A DNA stretch of 64,000 bases from Bacteroidales bacterium UBA1374 (GTDB lineage: Bacteria > Bacteroidota > Bacteroidia > Bacteroidales > UBA932), in contig DBRG01000016.1 in assembly GCA_002305545.1 (NCBI GenBank), positions 1 to 64,000 on the forward strand. The letters run 5' to 3'. A model generated the notes under the pieces. It made no database searches. It had not been told where the DNA came from and saw only the letters and a program-made list of their open reading frames with translations. The translations under genes and the position numbers were made by a program. Below are positions 18,110 to 27,102 of this stretch, one piece after another. Position 1 is the stretch's first letter, and every line of letters begins with the position of its first letter.

Positions 18110-19485
18110 CAGTCTATATAACGGGAGAAGAAATCCAGGAAGTAAGGCCAGTTGGGACCGGCTTCATGTCCGCCATGGTGCTGCCTGTAGGCCAGCTCTC
18201 CGTCCAGTAATCCAAAACCCTGCACCGGAAGAATGTCTGTACCCAGTCCTTTCCTGCCCAAAAGCTCATAAACAGGCGAAGCTTTGGAAGCTGCGATGAA
18301 CATCCCGGCAATATCCACCCATTTATCGGCTTCGAAACTCCCGGCCGAAATAAAGCAAGGCCTGGGAGCGCATAAGGCGATCAACTCATGCTGGTCTACG
18401 GGCAGGTCATCCTCGTTAAGCGGATCGGCCCCGTATTTGATAAAATTACCGGCCATCCAGTGATATTCGCCGTCAGAAGCGAGATTGCCGAGGCTTTCAC
18501 CGCAATCCCTTCTCCACCCGGCAGCTCCCCCCTTTCCCGAGGAACAGATAAAACCGGCGGCTATCCTTTCATCGAAAGCCATGGCAACCAGTGCCGCCTT
18601 GCCGTATCTGGAAACCCCTTCCACGGCGACCTTTGTGGCATCAAACCGGTCATCGGCCTGTAAATAATCGATCATCCTGGAAGCACCCCATCCCCAGGCG
18701 CGGAGAGAACCCCAGTCGCACGGCTTGCGGTACTGTCCTTTGTTACATAACCCAATAATACCTTCCCTAAGGCCATATCCGCCATCGGCCTGAACAGATG
18801 TGGGGACAATTTGTGCTGCAGCCCAGCCGCGTTCCACAACCAGTTGCTGCCATGGCTTGCCTTCTCCGAACGGATGGCGGGGATCTGTCATCATCCACGA
18901 GAATTCAAGAACCACCGGCATGTTTTCCAGGCAGTTTTCCGGCCATATTATTTGGGCCTGAATTTCAACAACAATTTCCGGATAGTCTGAATTATCAACT
19001 ATACCAAGCAGCTGGCGGATCACTACGGGAATACCTCCCAGATTGGTTTTCTCTTCCCTGACCGTCTTCCAGTGAACAGCAGGAACATGATCCGGAATAC
19101 GCCCGTAAATCTCTTCTTCAAATGCTTTTACCAATTCAGGACGTCTTGTTTTTCTCCACATCCCGGCATTTTTTACTTTCTTCCCGTCAAATGTGGTCAG
19201 GGCATCGGGATAGAAACAATATGGATTGGCCTTAAGTTCATCGTAGTTTGGCTGCCTGTCCGGATCCGAAGAATTTGGGTCACGGCCGGGACGTACCGTA
19301 TGAATACCCAGCTGACCTGTCATTTGGGCATGATCGGCAACCGAAAGTTTGTTCAGGCTGTCCATCACCCTCAGGAGGCTGTCTCTGTTGAACTTCTTAT
19401 TGCCGTAAAACTGCCCAAGACATGCTGTCGGATCTATCAGGGCAACAAATAATATAATAGCGGGTATGTAGTTTATTTTCTTCAT
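18109..19485 (-). CDS. CE15-type glucuronoyl esterase
   Basis: A 458-residue exported esterase. The alpha/beta-hydrolase nucleophile is Ser292 in EGVSRYGKAA, which matches the CE15 signature G-x-S-R-x-G-K. Glu330 in RDCGESLGN and a His in HHGGHEAGPNW (His437 or His440) complete a likely triad. CE15 enzymes cleave the ester between 4-O-methylglucuronic acid of xylan and lignin alcohols. A signal peptide ends near ACLGQ. Its ATG overlaps the stop of the upstream carboxylesterase (ATGA), showing translational coupling. It is the last gene of the esterase operon. The substrate is inferred from the family. Confidence 0.85.
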   Translation of the reverse strand: MKKINYIPAIILFVALIDPTACLGQFYGNKKFNRDSLLRVMDSLNKLSVADHAQMTGQLGIHTVRPGRDPNSSDPDRQPNYDELKANPYCFYPDALTTFDGKKVKNAGMWRKTRRPELVKAFEEEIYGRIPDHVPAVHWKTVREEKTNLGGIPVVIRQLLGIVDNSDYPEIVVEIQAQIIWPENCLENMPVVLEFSWMMTDPRHPFGEGKPWQQLVVERGWAAAQIVPTSVQADGGYGLREGIIGLCNKGQYRKPCDWGSLRAWGWGASRMIDYLQADDRFDATKVAVEGVSRYGKAALVAMAFDERIAAGFICSSGKGGAAGWRRDCGESLGNLASDGEYHWMAGNFIKYGADPLNEDDLPVDQHELIALCAPRPCFISAGSFEADKWVDIAGMFIAASKASPVYELLGRKGLGTDILPVQGFGLLDGELAYRQHHGGHEAGPNWPYFLDFFSRYID

Positions 19486-20930
19486 GGTGTCAGGGGATCA
19501 CCCATTTCTGAATTTTCCACGCCGTTTTCATCCAGTTTGAAGATCATGAACTTTGGGGTATCATTAGTGCAGGGAGTCCACTTCCTGTTATCCTGTCCGT
19601 TCGGATCTCCATATTTCGCAAAATTCGTCCAGGCGGTAAGCATCACTTCAGATAGTTCCCAATCACCTTCTGTCCAGGGTCTCCAGCTGTTTCTCAAAGA
19701 TTTGAAAACGTACCAGAGATCCGAGGAGTGGAATGCCCCTTTCAGCACGTTTTCCCTGCCATCGGTCGGCAGAGGGCGAGCAAACTGGTAAGCATACGCC
19801 TTATCCCCTGCTAGCTCGCGGTTCAGGCAGAAATCCGTTATTCCGGGTGCCATGTTGCCCATGTCGTTCAGGGTGAATCCAATCATATAAGGCACATTCG
19901 CCAGGTTGTTGTTGAGAGCGGCATCATCAAAGCTTTCATCCAAGACATACCCGTCTACCATGGGCGAAACCGCTCCCGTGGTCATCCAGGTACGTTTTCC
20001 GGTAACTGACTGATAGATACTTCCCAGGCTAAAAATAAATTCAGTTGAAGCGGCCCGCATCTTTTCAAGGTCGGTAAGGCCTGCCCAATCCATCACTTCC
20101 CTTGTCTGCTGCTCTGACTCTTCCAGCGTTAACGGCGCAAAAGCACGCATATAGGCAGACATGGAAGAGGATGGAGCAGCAGTGGCCAGACCGCTGGCAC
20201 TCATGATGATGGCTTTGCTGAACAAACCCCTGGCCAGGGGAGATGCACAAAGGGTCTTAACACTGCGACCTCCGGCACTCTGTCCGAAAATGGTAACATT
20301 ATCGGGATCGCCTCCAAATTGTGCAATATTTTTCTTCACCCATTTGAGGGCTTCAATCTGGTCCAGTATGCCGTAATTTCCCGATACATTTTCTGGACTT
20401 TCTGCCGCAAGTTCCGGATGTGTCAGGAAACCGAAAACACCCAAACGATAATTGAAAGAAACCAGTACAACGTCCTTGCCTGCCCACTCTTGGCCGTCAA
20501 ATTCCGGCTCGGACCCCCATCCTTCCCTCAGGCCGCCGCCAAAGATCCACAGGGCGACGGGAAGCTTCTTATCGGTTTGTCCGGGGGATTTGGTCCACAC
20601 ATTAAGGTACAGACAGTCCTCGCTATAGGCTGACTCCTCACCATAACCCCACTCTGTTGTATAACCGCCGGGATAATGTGCAGCCTGAAAACCCGGATGT
20701 CCGAAGGTATCTGCGACCCTTACTCCTTCCCAGGAAATCACCGGCTGCGGAGCTTTCCACCGGAGCTCCTTGATGGGAGGCGCTGCATAAGGAATACCCC
20801 GGTAAACATAAACTCCCTTTACATCGGTTTTGACTCCCTGGACCTTGCCGCCTTCAATGGTCAGCACAGGATTGGGCCGGTCACAACTGAAAAGGGCCAG
20901 TGCAAAGAATAAAAACAACAGCTTTTTCAT
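19482..20930 (-). CDS. Type-B carboxylesterase, lipoprotein
   Basis: A 482-residue member of the carboxylesterase type-B family. The nucleophile Ser (about residue 218) lies in FGQSAGGRS, where family members usually have GESAGG. The oxyanion loop appears as FGGGLREGW. The histidine region is GAFHSSDLWYVF, the usual GxxHxxDLxYVF pattern. The N-terminus from 20930 is a lipoprotein signal (LALFSC); the longer frame from 20969 adds 13 unlikely residues. Ester substrates cannot be assigned from sequence; a role in removing acyl or aromatic groups from xylan fits the operon. It overlaps the CE15 gene by 4 bases. Confidence 0.85.
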   Translation of the reverse strand: MKKLLFLFFALALFSCDRPNPVLTIEGGKVQGVKTDVKGVYVYRGIPYAAPPIKELRWKAPQPVISWEGVRVADTFGHPGFQAAHYPGGYTTEWGYGEESAYSEDCLYLNVWTKSPGQTDKKLPVALWIFGGGLREGWGSEPEFDGQEWAGKDVVLVSFNYRLGVFGFLTHPELAAESPENVSGNYGILDQIEALKWVKKNIAQFGGDPDNVTIFGQSAGGRSVKTLCASPLARGLFSKAIIMSASGLATAAPSSSMSAYMRAFAPLTLEESEQQTREVMDWAGLTDLEKMRAASTEFIFSLGSIYQSVTGKRTWMTTGAVSPMVDGYVLDESFDDAALNNNLANVPYMIGFTLNDMGNMAPGITDFCLNRELAGDKAYAYQFARPLPTDGRENVLKGAFHSSDLWYVFKSLRNSWRPWTEGDWELSEVMLTAWTNFAKYGDPNGQDNRKWTPCTNDTPKFMIFKLDENGVENSEMGDPLTP

Positions 20931-20938
20931 GGTGTTTT

Positions 20939-22276
20939 CTATTTGGTAAATCTGATCCAGTCCAGGCAAGTCTCGTGGTCACTCACGGACTTCACTGTTA
21001 GATGATGTATGCCTTTTTTAATGCCTTTCACACGAACAGGGATTTCTTTCCACCCTTCTGTCACCGGCACCTTGATTTTGGCAAGTGTTTTATTCCCGCT
21101 CTGCAGAAGCAGCGTTCCTCCCCGGGTAGCTTTTACCCGCAGGACCGCACCCTGGCAGTCACCGTCAAATTGAACGGTATTATAGCGTACCCATGCATCG
21201 GGGCTGCTGAAAACAGTCTTCCATCCGGCAAAATAATCGGTAGTGTCCAGGTATGCTATGTCAGCTCCTGCTTCACTGATCGCTGAATAACGGTCTATCT
21301 GGATATCAGATCCGGCCCGGGTGATACCTATGCCGCGCAGGGTCGGTTTCACCATGCGGATGCTTCCGTCGGCTTCAAAGTACAGACTGTCGGCGCATGC
21401 TGAACGGTTCTTGTCGAAATCAGGCGAATAGGCGTTATGGTGGTAGAAGATGTACCACTGATCCCTGAAGTTGATGATAGAATGATGGTTGGTCCAGCAT
21501 TTGTTCGGCCATTCTTCAAAAAAGACACCCTTGAACTCATAGGGGCCGTAGATATTATCTGCCATTGAATAGGCCAGGACTTCTGTATCCTTACGTGCCC
21601 AGGGAAAGGTCATATAGTATTTTCCGTTCGCCTTGAACAGGTACGGTCCCTCGATAAGTCCGGGGGAAGGGAGGTTGCCTACCGGGGTGGGTTTCTCGGC
21701 CAGTTCTGACCAGTCATCGTTGAGTTTTGCGATATTGATGCCCCGCGAAGGCCATACCAGGTAACCCTGTCCGTCGTCATCCACAAAAATGCACGGACCG
21801 ATCCCGTACACCCCTTCAATGGGTTTCTCACGGGGAGTATAAGGTCCCGCGGGATGATCGGCCACTGCCACCCCGACCCTGAAAGGAATGAAATTCCCGC
21901 CTGTACCCTCCCTCTTTATGAAGTCAGGGAAGAAAAAGTAATATTTCCCTTTATTCACGGCACAATCCGGAGCCCACATGGAATAAGCGGAAGGATCGCC
22001 CCAGGGAACATCTTTCTGGTCAAGTATCACTCCATGATCTGTCCAGTCGGTAAGGTTCTCTGATGAGAAAACGTGATAATCTCGCATGCAGAACCAGTCC
22101 TTGCGGGGATAATCCTCAGGTGCCGGAATATCGTGAGACGGGAAAACATAGACCCTGTCCCCCACCACCAAGGCGGAAGGGTCAGCCGAGAACTGATCAC
22201 GGATGATAGTGTTCTGGGCCATGACTGCCGCTCCAAGCAACAGTAGAGTCAATGATAGGGTAATTTTTTTGAACAT
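20939..22276 (-). CDS. GH43 protein with C-terminal CBM6-like domain; pKa-modulator position substituted
   Basis: A 445-residue exported protein. Residues 22-315 form a GH43 propeller and about 320-445 a CBM6-like beta-sandwich (DYFAGWKTVF ... ETCLDWIRF). The base Asp32 in SADPSA and the acid Glu209 in LIEGPYLF are present. The second Asp is replaced: the motif that normally reads IDP(C/A)xFxDDDG reads IGPCIFVDDDG, with Gly160. The cytosolic GH43 at 44853 keeps IDP at this point. The protein may therefore have altered or lost activity, or may bind arabinoxylan through the CBM6. The signal peptide ends at VMAQ. It lies 8 bases before the carboxylesterase in the operon. Confidence 0.85.
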   Translation of the reverse strand: MFKKITLSLTLLLLGAAVMAQNTIIRDQFSADPSALVVGDRVYVFPSHDIPAPEDYPRKDWFCMRDYHVFSSENLTDWTDHGVILDQKDVPWGDPSAYSMWAPDCAVNKGKYYFFFPDFIKREGTGGNFIPFRVGVAVADHPAGPYTPREKPIEGVYGIGPCIFVDDDGQGYLVWPSRGINIAKLNDDWSELAEKPTPVGNLPSPGLIEGPYLFKANGKYYMTFPWARKDTEVLAYSMADNIYGPYEFKGVFFEEWPNKCWTNHHSIINFRDQWYIFYHHNAYSPDFDKNRSACADSLYFEADGSIRMVKPTLRGIGITRAGSDIQIDRYSAISEAGADIAYLDTTDYFAGWKTVFSSPDAWVRYNTVQFDGDCQGAVLRVKATRGGTLLLQSGNKTLAKIKVPVTEGWKEIPVRVKGIKKGIHHLTVKSVSDHETCLDWIRFTK

Positions 22277-22286
22277 AAATATTTCT

Positions 22287-23213
22287 TTACAATAGTTTTT
22301 TGAAGTAGTCAGTCATCTTTTGAAAATATTCCGTATCAAAGCATCCGGGACCATGTCCCCCGCCTGGCACAGAAATGAAGTCAGCTTTGCCTCCGGCATT
22401 GTCATAAGCGTTTTTTAGGTATACGCTTTGGCAATGAGACACCACATTGTCTGCGTCTCCATGAATGATAAGGATTTCCGGATCATTTTTGTCAATAAAG
22501 TTGATGGGGCTGATCAGTTTAACCCAATCAGGTTCCAGGCGGGGATCCTTCTTCCCTATAAGCATGGCTTCCGGTGAAGATTCATCATTGGGAACCTCGC
22601 AGTTTGACATGCGGGCCATATCCACGGGACCAAACCAGTCAACCACAGCCTGTACACGGCTACTGACTGATAAATGATCTCCCACAGATCCTTCAATATC
22701 CACGGTGACATCACCCGATGTAAGTGTCTTTACATCGTTTGTCACACCGGCATAAGTGGCAAGGTGTCCTCCTGAAGAGAACCCGGTGATCCCGATAGAC
22801 GAAGGATCTATGTCATAGTTGGCAGCATTGGCGCGAATGTAGCGGATGGCCGCTTTCACGTCCTGGATTTGTGCCGGCCAGACCGCCTGGATGCTGGAAC
22901 GGTGATTGACAGAGACAACCGCAAAACCCGCCTGCAGAAGAGGAGTACCAACGGATGCGGAAGCCATTCCCTTCGCATTGTCAGCAAACCATGCGCTGCC
23001 GTAAATCACGATTACCGCCTGGTACATGTTTTTTTGTTCTTTGGGCAGGTATATGTCCAGGTTGTGGCATTCCTGGCCGTCTGAGGCATAATTCACATCC
23101 TTCCAGCTTCTGGAATAAGTACCTTCAGCGGGTCCTGACGGCATCTGGAATCCTTGTGCCGTTACGACAATGGTACACAGGGAAAATACGAATGTCAATA
23201 TTCGGTTTTTCAT
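22287..23213 (-). CDS. Exported alpha/beta-hydrolase (BD-FAE/lipase-like esterase)
   Basis: A 308-residue periplasmic esterase with a signal peptide ending at VTAQ. The alpha/beta-hydrolase fold carries Ser146 in GFSSGGHLA, Asp255 in HGDADNVV and His287 in PGGGHGPG, a complete triad. It resembles the bacterial feruloyl-esterase/acetyl-esterase group often annotated as BD-FAE. That fits the operon, but acetyl or other short-chain esters are equally possible. Gaps to neighbours are 10 and 18 bases. Confidence 0.82.
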   Translation of the reverse strand: MKNRILTFVFSLCTIVVTAQGFQMPSGPAEGTYSRSWKDVNYASDGQECHNLDIYLPKEQKNMYQAVIVIYGSAWFADNAKGMASASVGTPLLQAGFAVVSVNHRSSIQAVWPAQIQDVKAAIRYIRANAANYDIDPSSIGITGFSSGGHLATYAGVTNDVKTLTSGDVTVDIEGSVGDHLSVSSRVQAVVDWFGPVDMARMSNCEVPNDESSPEAMLIGKKDPRLEPDWVKLISPINFIDKNDPEILIIHGDADNVVSHCQSVYLKNAYDNAGGKADFISVPGGGHGPGCFDTEYFQKMTDYFKKLL

Positions 23214-23231
23214 AACGGTATCGGGTAACGA

Positions 23232-24350
23232 CTATTTAAAAAGCAGAGGAGCAAGCTGATACAGACTTCTTCGCCAGGTCAGAAACTCATGTGCCGTATT
23301 TTCCGATACATACCCGACGGCATTGAAACCTGCATTTTTAAGGTCAGCCGTTGATTGTATAATACCCTCGGGGCGTTCTTTGCTGCCGCAACTTAAAAAG
23401 ATGAGCTTCACCTGCGATTTGTCCTTTATGTCGTTTGGAGCATAAACACCACCGCTTAACAGTGCGTAATGGGCAAATACCTCGGGACGGTTCAGGGTGA
23501 TCATTTTAGTTTCCATGCCACCCATCGACAGGCCGGCCATGGCACGGTGCTCCTTATCGGCAAGTGTGTTGAAATTTTCATCTATGTAAGGGATCAATTC
23601 GTCCACCAGAACCGTCTGGAACGGTTTAATGTCAAAATTCCTGAGCCCGCTGCCAAACTTGATCTCATTGGTCATTCCGTAGGTCATCACAATGATGAAA
23701 GGCTCGATCCTGCCTTCTGCAATCAGGTTGTCCATGATCAGATTGGCGTGTCCCTGTGTAGACCAGGCTGTTTCATCTTCACCCCAGCCGTGTTGCAAAT
23801 ACAACACTGGGTATTTTTTGTTTTTTTCTTTTTCGTAGCAAGGCGGTGTATACACAAAAGCTCGGCGTACAGAGTCTGTGCTGGGAGAATAAAAAAGTAC
23901 TTGCTGTACCTTCCCGTGTGGAACATTCTTTAAAGCATAAAAATCCCGGTCGTAGGCTGGGATCTCTATACCGCTTTCCCAACGTGTTGAGCCATAGAAA
24001 TTCAGCGTTCCCGGATCGTTGAAGACACCTCCGTCTATGGTAAGATGATAGTAATGGAATCCTTCATCCAGCGGACCTGCGGTCGTTCCCATCCATGAGC
24101 CGTCTTCTGCTTTTTGGAGCACGGTCCCTCCACGTCCCCCCAGGCCGAGGCTTACGCTAACTGCTGTTGCATCGGGAGCTTCAACGCGGAATCGTGCATA
24201 CCCCTGGGAATTGACCATGGGATACTCTTTCCCGGGTTGGTTAAGGGTTGAAGGTTTAAAGTCTTCCTTTATTTCTGTGGTGTTCTCCTGGGCATAACCC
24301 AAACTTGCCATTAATAAAACGGCACTAATGAGTGTAACTATCTTTTTCAT
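23232..24350 (-). CDS. CE1 esterase with N-terminal E-set (CBM48-like) domain
   Basis: A 372-residue exported esterase. After the signal peptide (GYAQ), residues 40-130 form an Ig-like E-set domain of the CBM48/esterase-N type (FRVEAPDATAVSV ... GFHYYHLTIDG). The CE1 alpha/beta-hydrolase follows. Its nucleophile is Ser275 in AGLSMGGMET and its histidine is His354 in TAHEFLTWRRSLY. The acid position appears as Glu325 in CGSKERP. The family contains feruloyl and acetylxylan esterases, and ferulate removal from arabinoxylan is the likely role. It is closely related to the next gene upstream (24357-25514), and the two look like a tandem duplication. Confidence 0.87.
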   Translation of the reverse strand: MKKIVTLISAVLLMASLGYAQENTTEIKEDFKPSTLNQPGKEYPMVNSQGYARFRVEAPDATAVSVSLGLGGRGGTVLQKAEDGSWMGTTAGPLDEGFHYYHLTIDGGVFNDPGTLNFYGSTRWESGIEIPAYDRDFYALKNVPHGKVQQVLFYSPSTDSVRRAFVYTPPCYEKEKNKKYPVLYLQHGWGEDETAWSTQGHANLIMDNLIAEGRIEPFIIVMTYGMTNEIKFGSGLRNFDIKPFQTVLVDELIPYIDENFNTLADKEHRAMAGLSMGGMETKMITLNRPEVFAHYALLSGGVYAPNDIKDKSQVKLIFLSCGSKERPEGIIQSTADLKNAGFNAVGYVSENTAHEFLTWRRSLYQLAPLLFK

Positions 24351-24356
24351 AAAAAA

Positions 24357-25514
24357 TTAATCTTTAAATAACAGTGGTGCAAATTGATACAGGCTTCTTC
24401 TCCAGCTCTGCCACTCGTGTGCCGTGTCCGGTGAAACATAAAAATGAGCGTTCATACCTGATGCTTTCAGTTTTTCGGTTTCTTCCCTTGGATCCCCGCC
24501 AAAGCCGGGTCTGCGGTTTTCCAGTTCACGGCTTCCGAAGCTTATGAATACCAGTTTGTTGTTATCACGGAAACCGGGTGTGTTTTGTACATCTTCAACG
24601 GTTATGGTACCACCGCTGAAAATACCTACGTATGAGAACACGTCAGGCTTGGCCAGGGTGATGGCTTTTGTCTGCATCCCTCCCATGGAAAGACCTGCCA
24701 TAGCACGGTGCTTGCCGTCTGCTATTGTGCGGAAACTCTTATCTGTCATAGGAATGATATCATTGATCAGTGTATTCATAAAACCTTCCGCCCAATTTCT
24801 GGGAGGCCATGTTTCCCCCTGTGCAGGGCGTTGCCGTGGGCCACCCATGCTCCAGGCCCCGTTGTCCATGACAATGATGAAGGGCAGGGTCTTGCCTTCG
24901 GCAATCAGGTTGTCCATGATCAGACCGGTTCTTCCCTGTGAGGGCCACCCGTATTCGTTTTCACCTCCACCGTGCTGTAAATAAAGAACAGGGTAACGCT
25001 TTGACATATCTGTTTCGTATCCCGGGGGAGTATAGACAAAACAATGACGCATGGTATTGTTCGTTTCCGAAAAATAATACACTTCCCGGACCTGTCCGTG
25101 AGGAACATTCTTCAATGCATAAAAGTCCTGATCCTTTGCTGGGACCTCAATCCCGCTACCCCAACGGCTGGCACCATAGTAATAAAGACTAGCCGGATCA
25201 GGGACTGATGCACCGTCAATATTCAACTGGTAGTAATGGAAGCCTTCATCCTGGGGAGCTGACTCGCCCGTCCAAACACCTTTTTCATCTTTGACCAGAT
25301 CATACTTTACCGCACCAATGTCAAGTTGAACATAATGGGCGTCAGGAGCAGATATCTGTACCCGTACCCGGCCTTCAGAATTCACCATTGGATATTCTTT
25401 TCCGGGCTGCGTGGTACTTGAAGTCTTAAAATCTTCAACCACCTGGGCATAAGAGGTTAACGACATAAACCCAAAGGCCGCAAGAGCCATCAATGAATGT
25501 AATGTGATTTTCAT
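24357..25514 (-). CDS. CE1 esterase with N-terminal E-set domain (tandem paralogue)
   Basis: A 385-residue exported esterase. The layout matches its downstream neighbour: signal peptide (SYAQ), E-set domain at about residues 40-125 and CE1 domain to the end. The nucleophile is Ser276 in AGLSMGGMQT, the histidine is His366 in TAHEWQSWRRSLY, and the acid position is Glu330 in FGSRELEN. An insert rich in Gly, Pro and Arg near residues 222-240 is absent from the paralogue and may shape a different acceptor pocket. It starts 22 bases after GH51. Probable feruloyl or acetyl ester hydrolase. Confidence 0.87.
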   Translation of the reverse strand: MKITLHSLMALAAFGFMSLTSYAQVVEDFKTSSTTQPGKEYPMVNSEGRVRVQISAPDAHYVQLDIGAVKYDLVKDEKGVWTGESAPQDEGFHYYQLNIDGASVPDPASLYYYGASRWGSGIEVPAKDQDFYALKNVPHGQVREVYYFSETNNTMRHCFVYTPPGYETDMSKRYPVLYLQHGGGENEYGWPSQGRTGLIMDNLIAEGKTLPFIIVMDNGAWSMGGPRQRPAQGETWPPRNWAEGFMNTLINDIIPMTDKSFRTIADGKHRAMAGLSMGGMQTKAITLAKPDVFSYVGIFSGGTITVEDVQNTPGFRDNNKLVFISFGSRELENRRPGFGGDPREETEKLKASGMNAHFYVSPDTAHEWQSWRRSLYQFAPLLFKD

Positions 25515-25536
25515 GAGATTATATTTTAAAAATATG

Positions 25537-27096
25537 TCATTTGATTTTTCCTTTGAGCATAGTAACCGAGTGCGCCGGGAAAGAGTATATAAAAGAAGCT
25601 CCAGGCTTTTTCAAATCATTCTTCCTGACTGTCTGCACATTAATTTTGCCAAAATCATTTTCAGATTTAATATCGGGCCCATTGATCTCGTATACTTCTA
25701 CCGGACCGCTGAATGTGCCTTGTTGACAATTGATTTCTGTAGATATAGCCTGGTCCTTATGCCTGTTAAGAACACATATCACCAACTGGTCACCGTTCAA
25801 TGAAGCAGTCACGTCAAGATAGGGAACGTCTTTGATGTGTGTGTTTGCTTCGTTGTCTCCCAGAGAAAAACGCGGGGTGGTGTCGTAGGTCGGACTGTCT
25901 ACAAATACATCCAGGGATTCACCTTTCATGTTGCTGGAAAACAATTGCAGTGGGTAATATATCGTCTGGAGGAACAGCTCATCCCTTTCTGTAAAAATGG
26001 GAGCGATCACATTGACTAACTGGGCCATATTTGCCATCTTGACAATATCCGCGTTTCTTACGAAACAGTTGAGGAATCCCGTAATCACCAGTGCATCCTC
26101 AAGATTATATCTTTCTTCAAGAGCACGGGTCCCGACAACGTCATCACCACTTCGTGCCCGGTACCAGACGTTGTATTCATCCCAGGCAATATAAACGGGA
26201 CGACGCGATTGCTCCCTCAGTATCATACCCCTGACTACCTGGGTACGTTGATCCATCTCCAACGGAGTTGCCAGAAAGTCGTAGTAATTATTCCTGTAAT
26301 TTCCTACGTACATATGCAGGGCAATGTAATCTATGTAGCCTTTCAGTCCTCCAAGAATAGTCGCATTCCAATGGTAGGGATCGGCTCCTGTAGCATAATT
26401 GGAAGAACCAGATGCAATAAGCTTGATATCAGGAGATGTGCTCCTCATAAGCTTAGCAGCCTCCCTGGCCTTTTTGACATAATCTTCTGCGCTTAGCTGG
26501 CCCATCTGCCAGTCCCCGTCCATCTCATTACCCAGGCCCCAGTACTTGATATTGTGTGGCTCTTCATGACCGTTCTTCCTGCGAAGTTCGGCATAATAAG
26601 GTCCTTCTTTGACATTACAGTACTCTACCCATGACTGCGCCTCAACTATTGACCCTGTTCCCAGGTTAACGGCAAAATAGGGTTCAGTTCCCACCTTTCT
26701 GGCAAAAGCCACGAATTCGTCTGTGCCAAATTCATTCGTTTCAAGACGCGACCATGCAAGTTCCATTCGGGGAATCCTATCCGGACCAACACCGTCAAGC
26801 CAGTGATAGTTGGATACAAAATTGCCTCCCGGGTAACGGGTTAGCGACACATTAAGGCCCCTGATGGCATCAAGCACGTCGGTACGCAGACCCTCCTGAT
26901 CGGCCTTGGAGGAAGACGGATCATAAATGCCACCATAAACGCACCGGCCAAGATGTTCTACAAAATTGCCGTATATATTCTTATCTATCTGGCCAATCCT
27001 GCGGTCCGTGTCAATCTTGATCCTTGCTTCCTGGGATCGTAATTCATGAGGGACGATTAAGGATAATACACTTGCAATAATTAATATTCTGTTCAT
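25537..27096 (-). CDS. GH51 alpha-L-arabinofuranosidase
   Basis: A 519-residue exported retaining arabinofuranosidase. The TIM barrel carries the acid/base Glu191 in WGLGNEMDG and the nucleophile Glu307 in AWDEYNVW, both canonical for GH51. The C-terminal beta-domain (from about residue 385) completes the family architecture. A signal peptide (MNRILIIASVLSLIVPHELRSQ) places it in the periplasm, whereas many GH51 enzymes are cytosolic. It would remove alpha-linked arabinofuranose from arabinoxylan or arabinan oligomers. The flanking CE1 genes are 6 and 22 bases away. Confidence 0.93.
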   Translation of the reverse strand: MNRILIIASVLSLIVPHELRSQEARIKIDTDRRIGQIDKNIYGNFVEHLGRCVYGGIYDPSSSKADQEGLRTDVLDAIRGLNVSLTRYPGGNFVSNYHWLDGVGPDRIPRMELAWSRLETNEFGTDEFVAFARKVGTEPYFAVNLGTGSIVEAQSWVEYCNVKEGPYYAELRRKNGHEEPHNIKYWGLGNEMDGDWQMGQLSAEDYVKKAREAAKLMRSTSPDIKLIASGSSNYATGADPYHWNATILGGLKGYIDYIALHMYVGNYRNNYYDFLATPLEMDQRTQVVRGMILREQSRRPVYIAWDEYNVWYRARSGDDVVGTRALEERYNLEDALVITGFLNCFVRNADIVKMANMAQLVNVIAPIFTERDELFLQTIYYPLQLFSSNMKGESLDVFVDSPTYDTTPRFSLGDNEANTHIKDVPYLDVTASLNGDQLVICVLNRHKDQAISTEINCQQGTFSGPVEVYEINGPDIKSENDFGKINVQTVRKNDLKKPGASFIYSFPAHSVTMLKGKIK

Positions 27097-27102
27097 GGTT
27101 AA

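Noticed and set aside
18109..19485. Annotation as acetylxylan esterase (CE7 type)
   Set aside because: The nucleophile motif is GVSRYGK, the CE15 signature, not the GxSQGG form of CE7.
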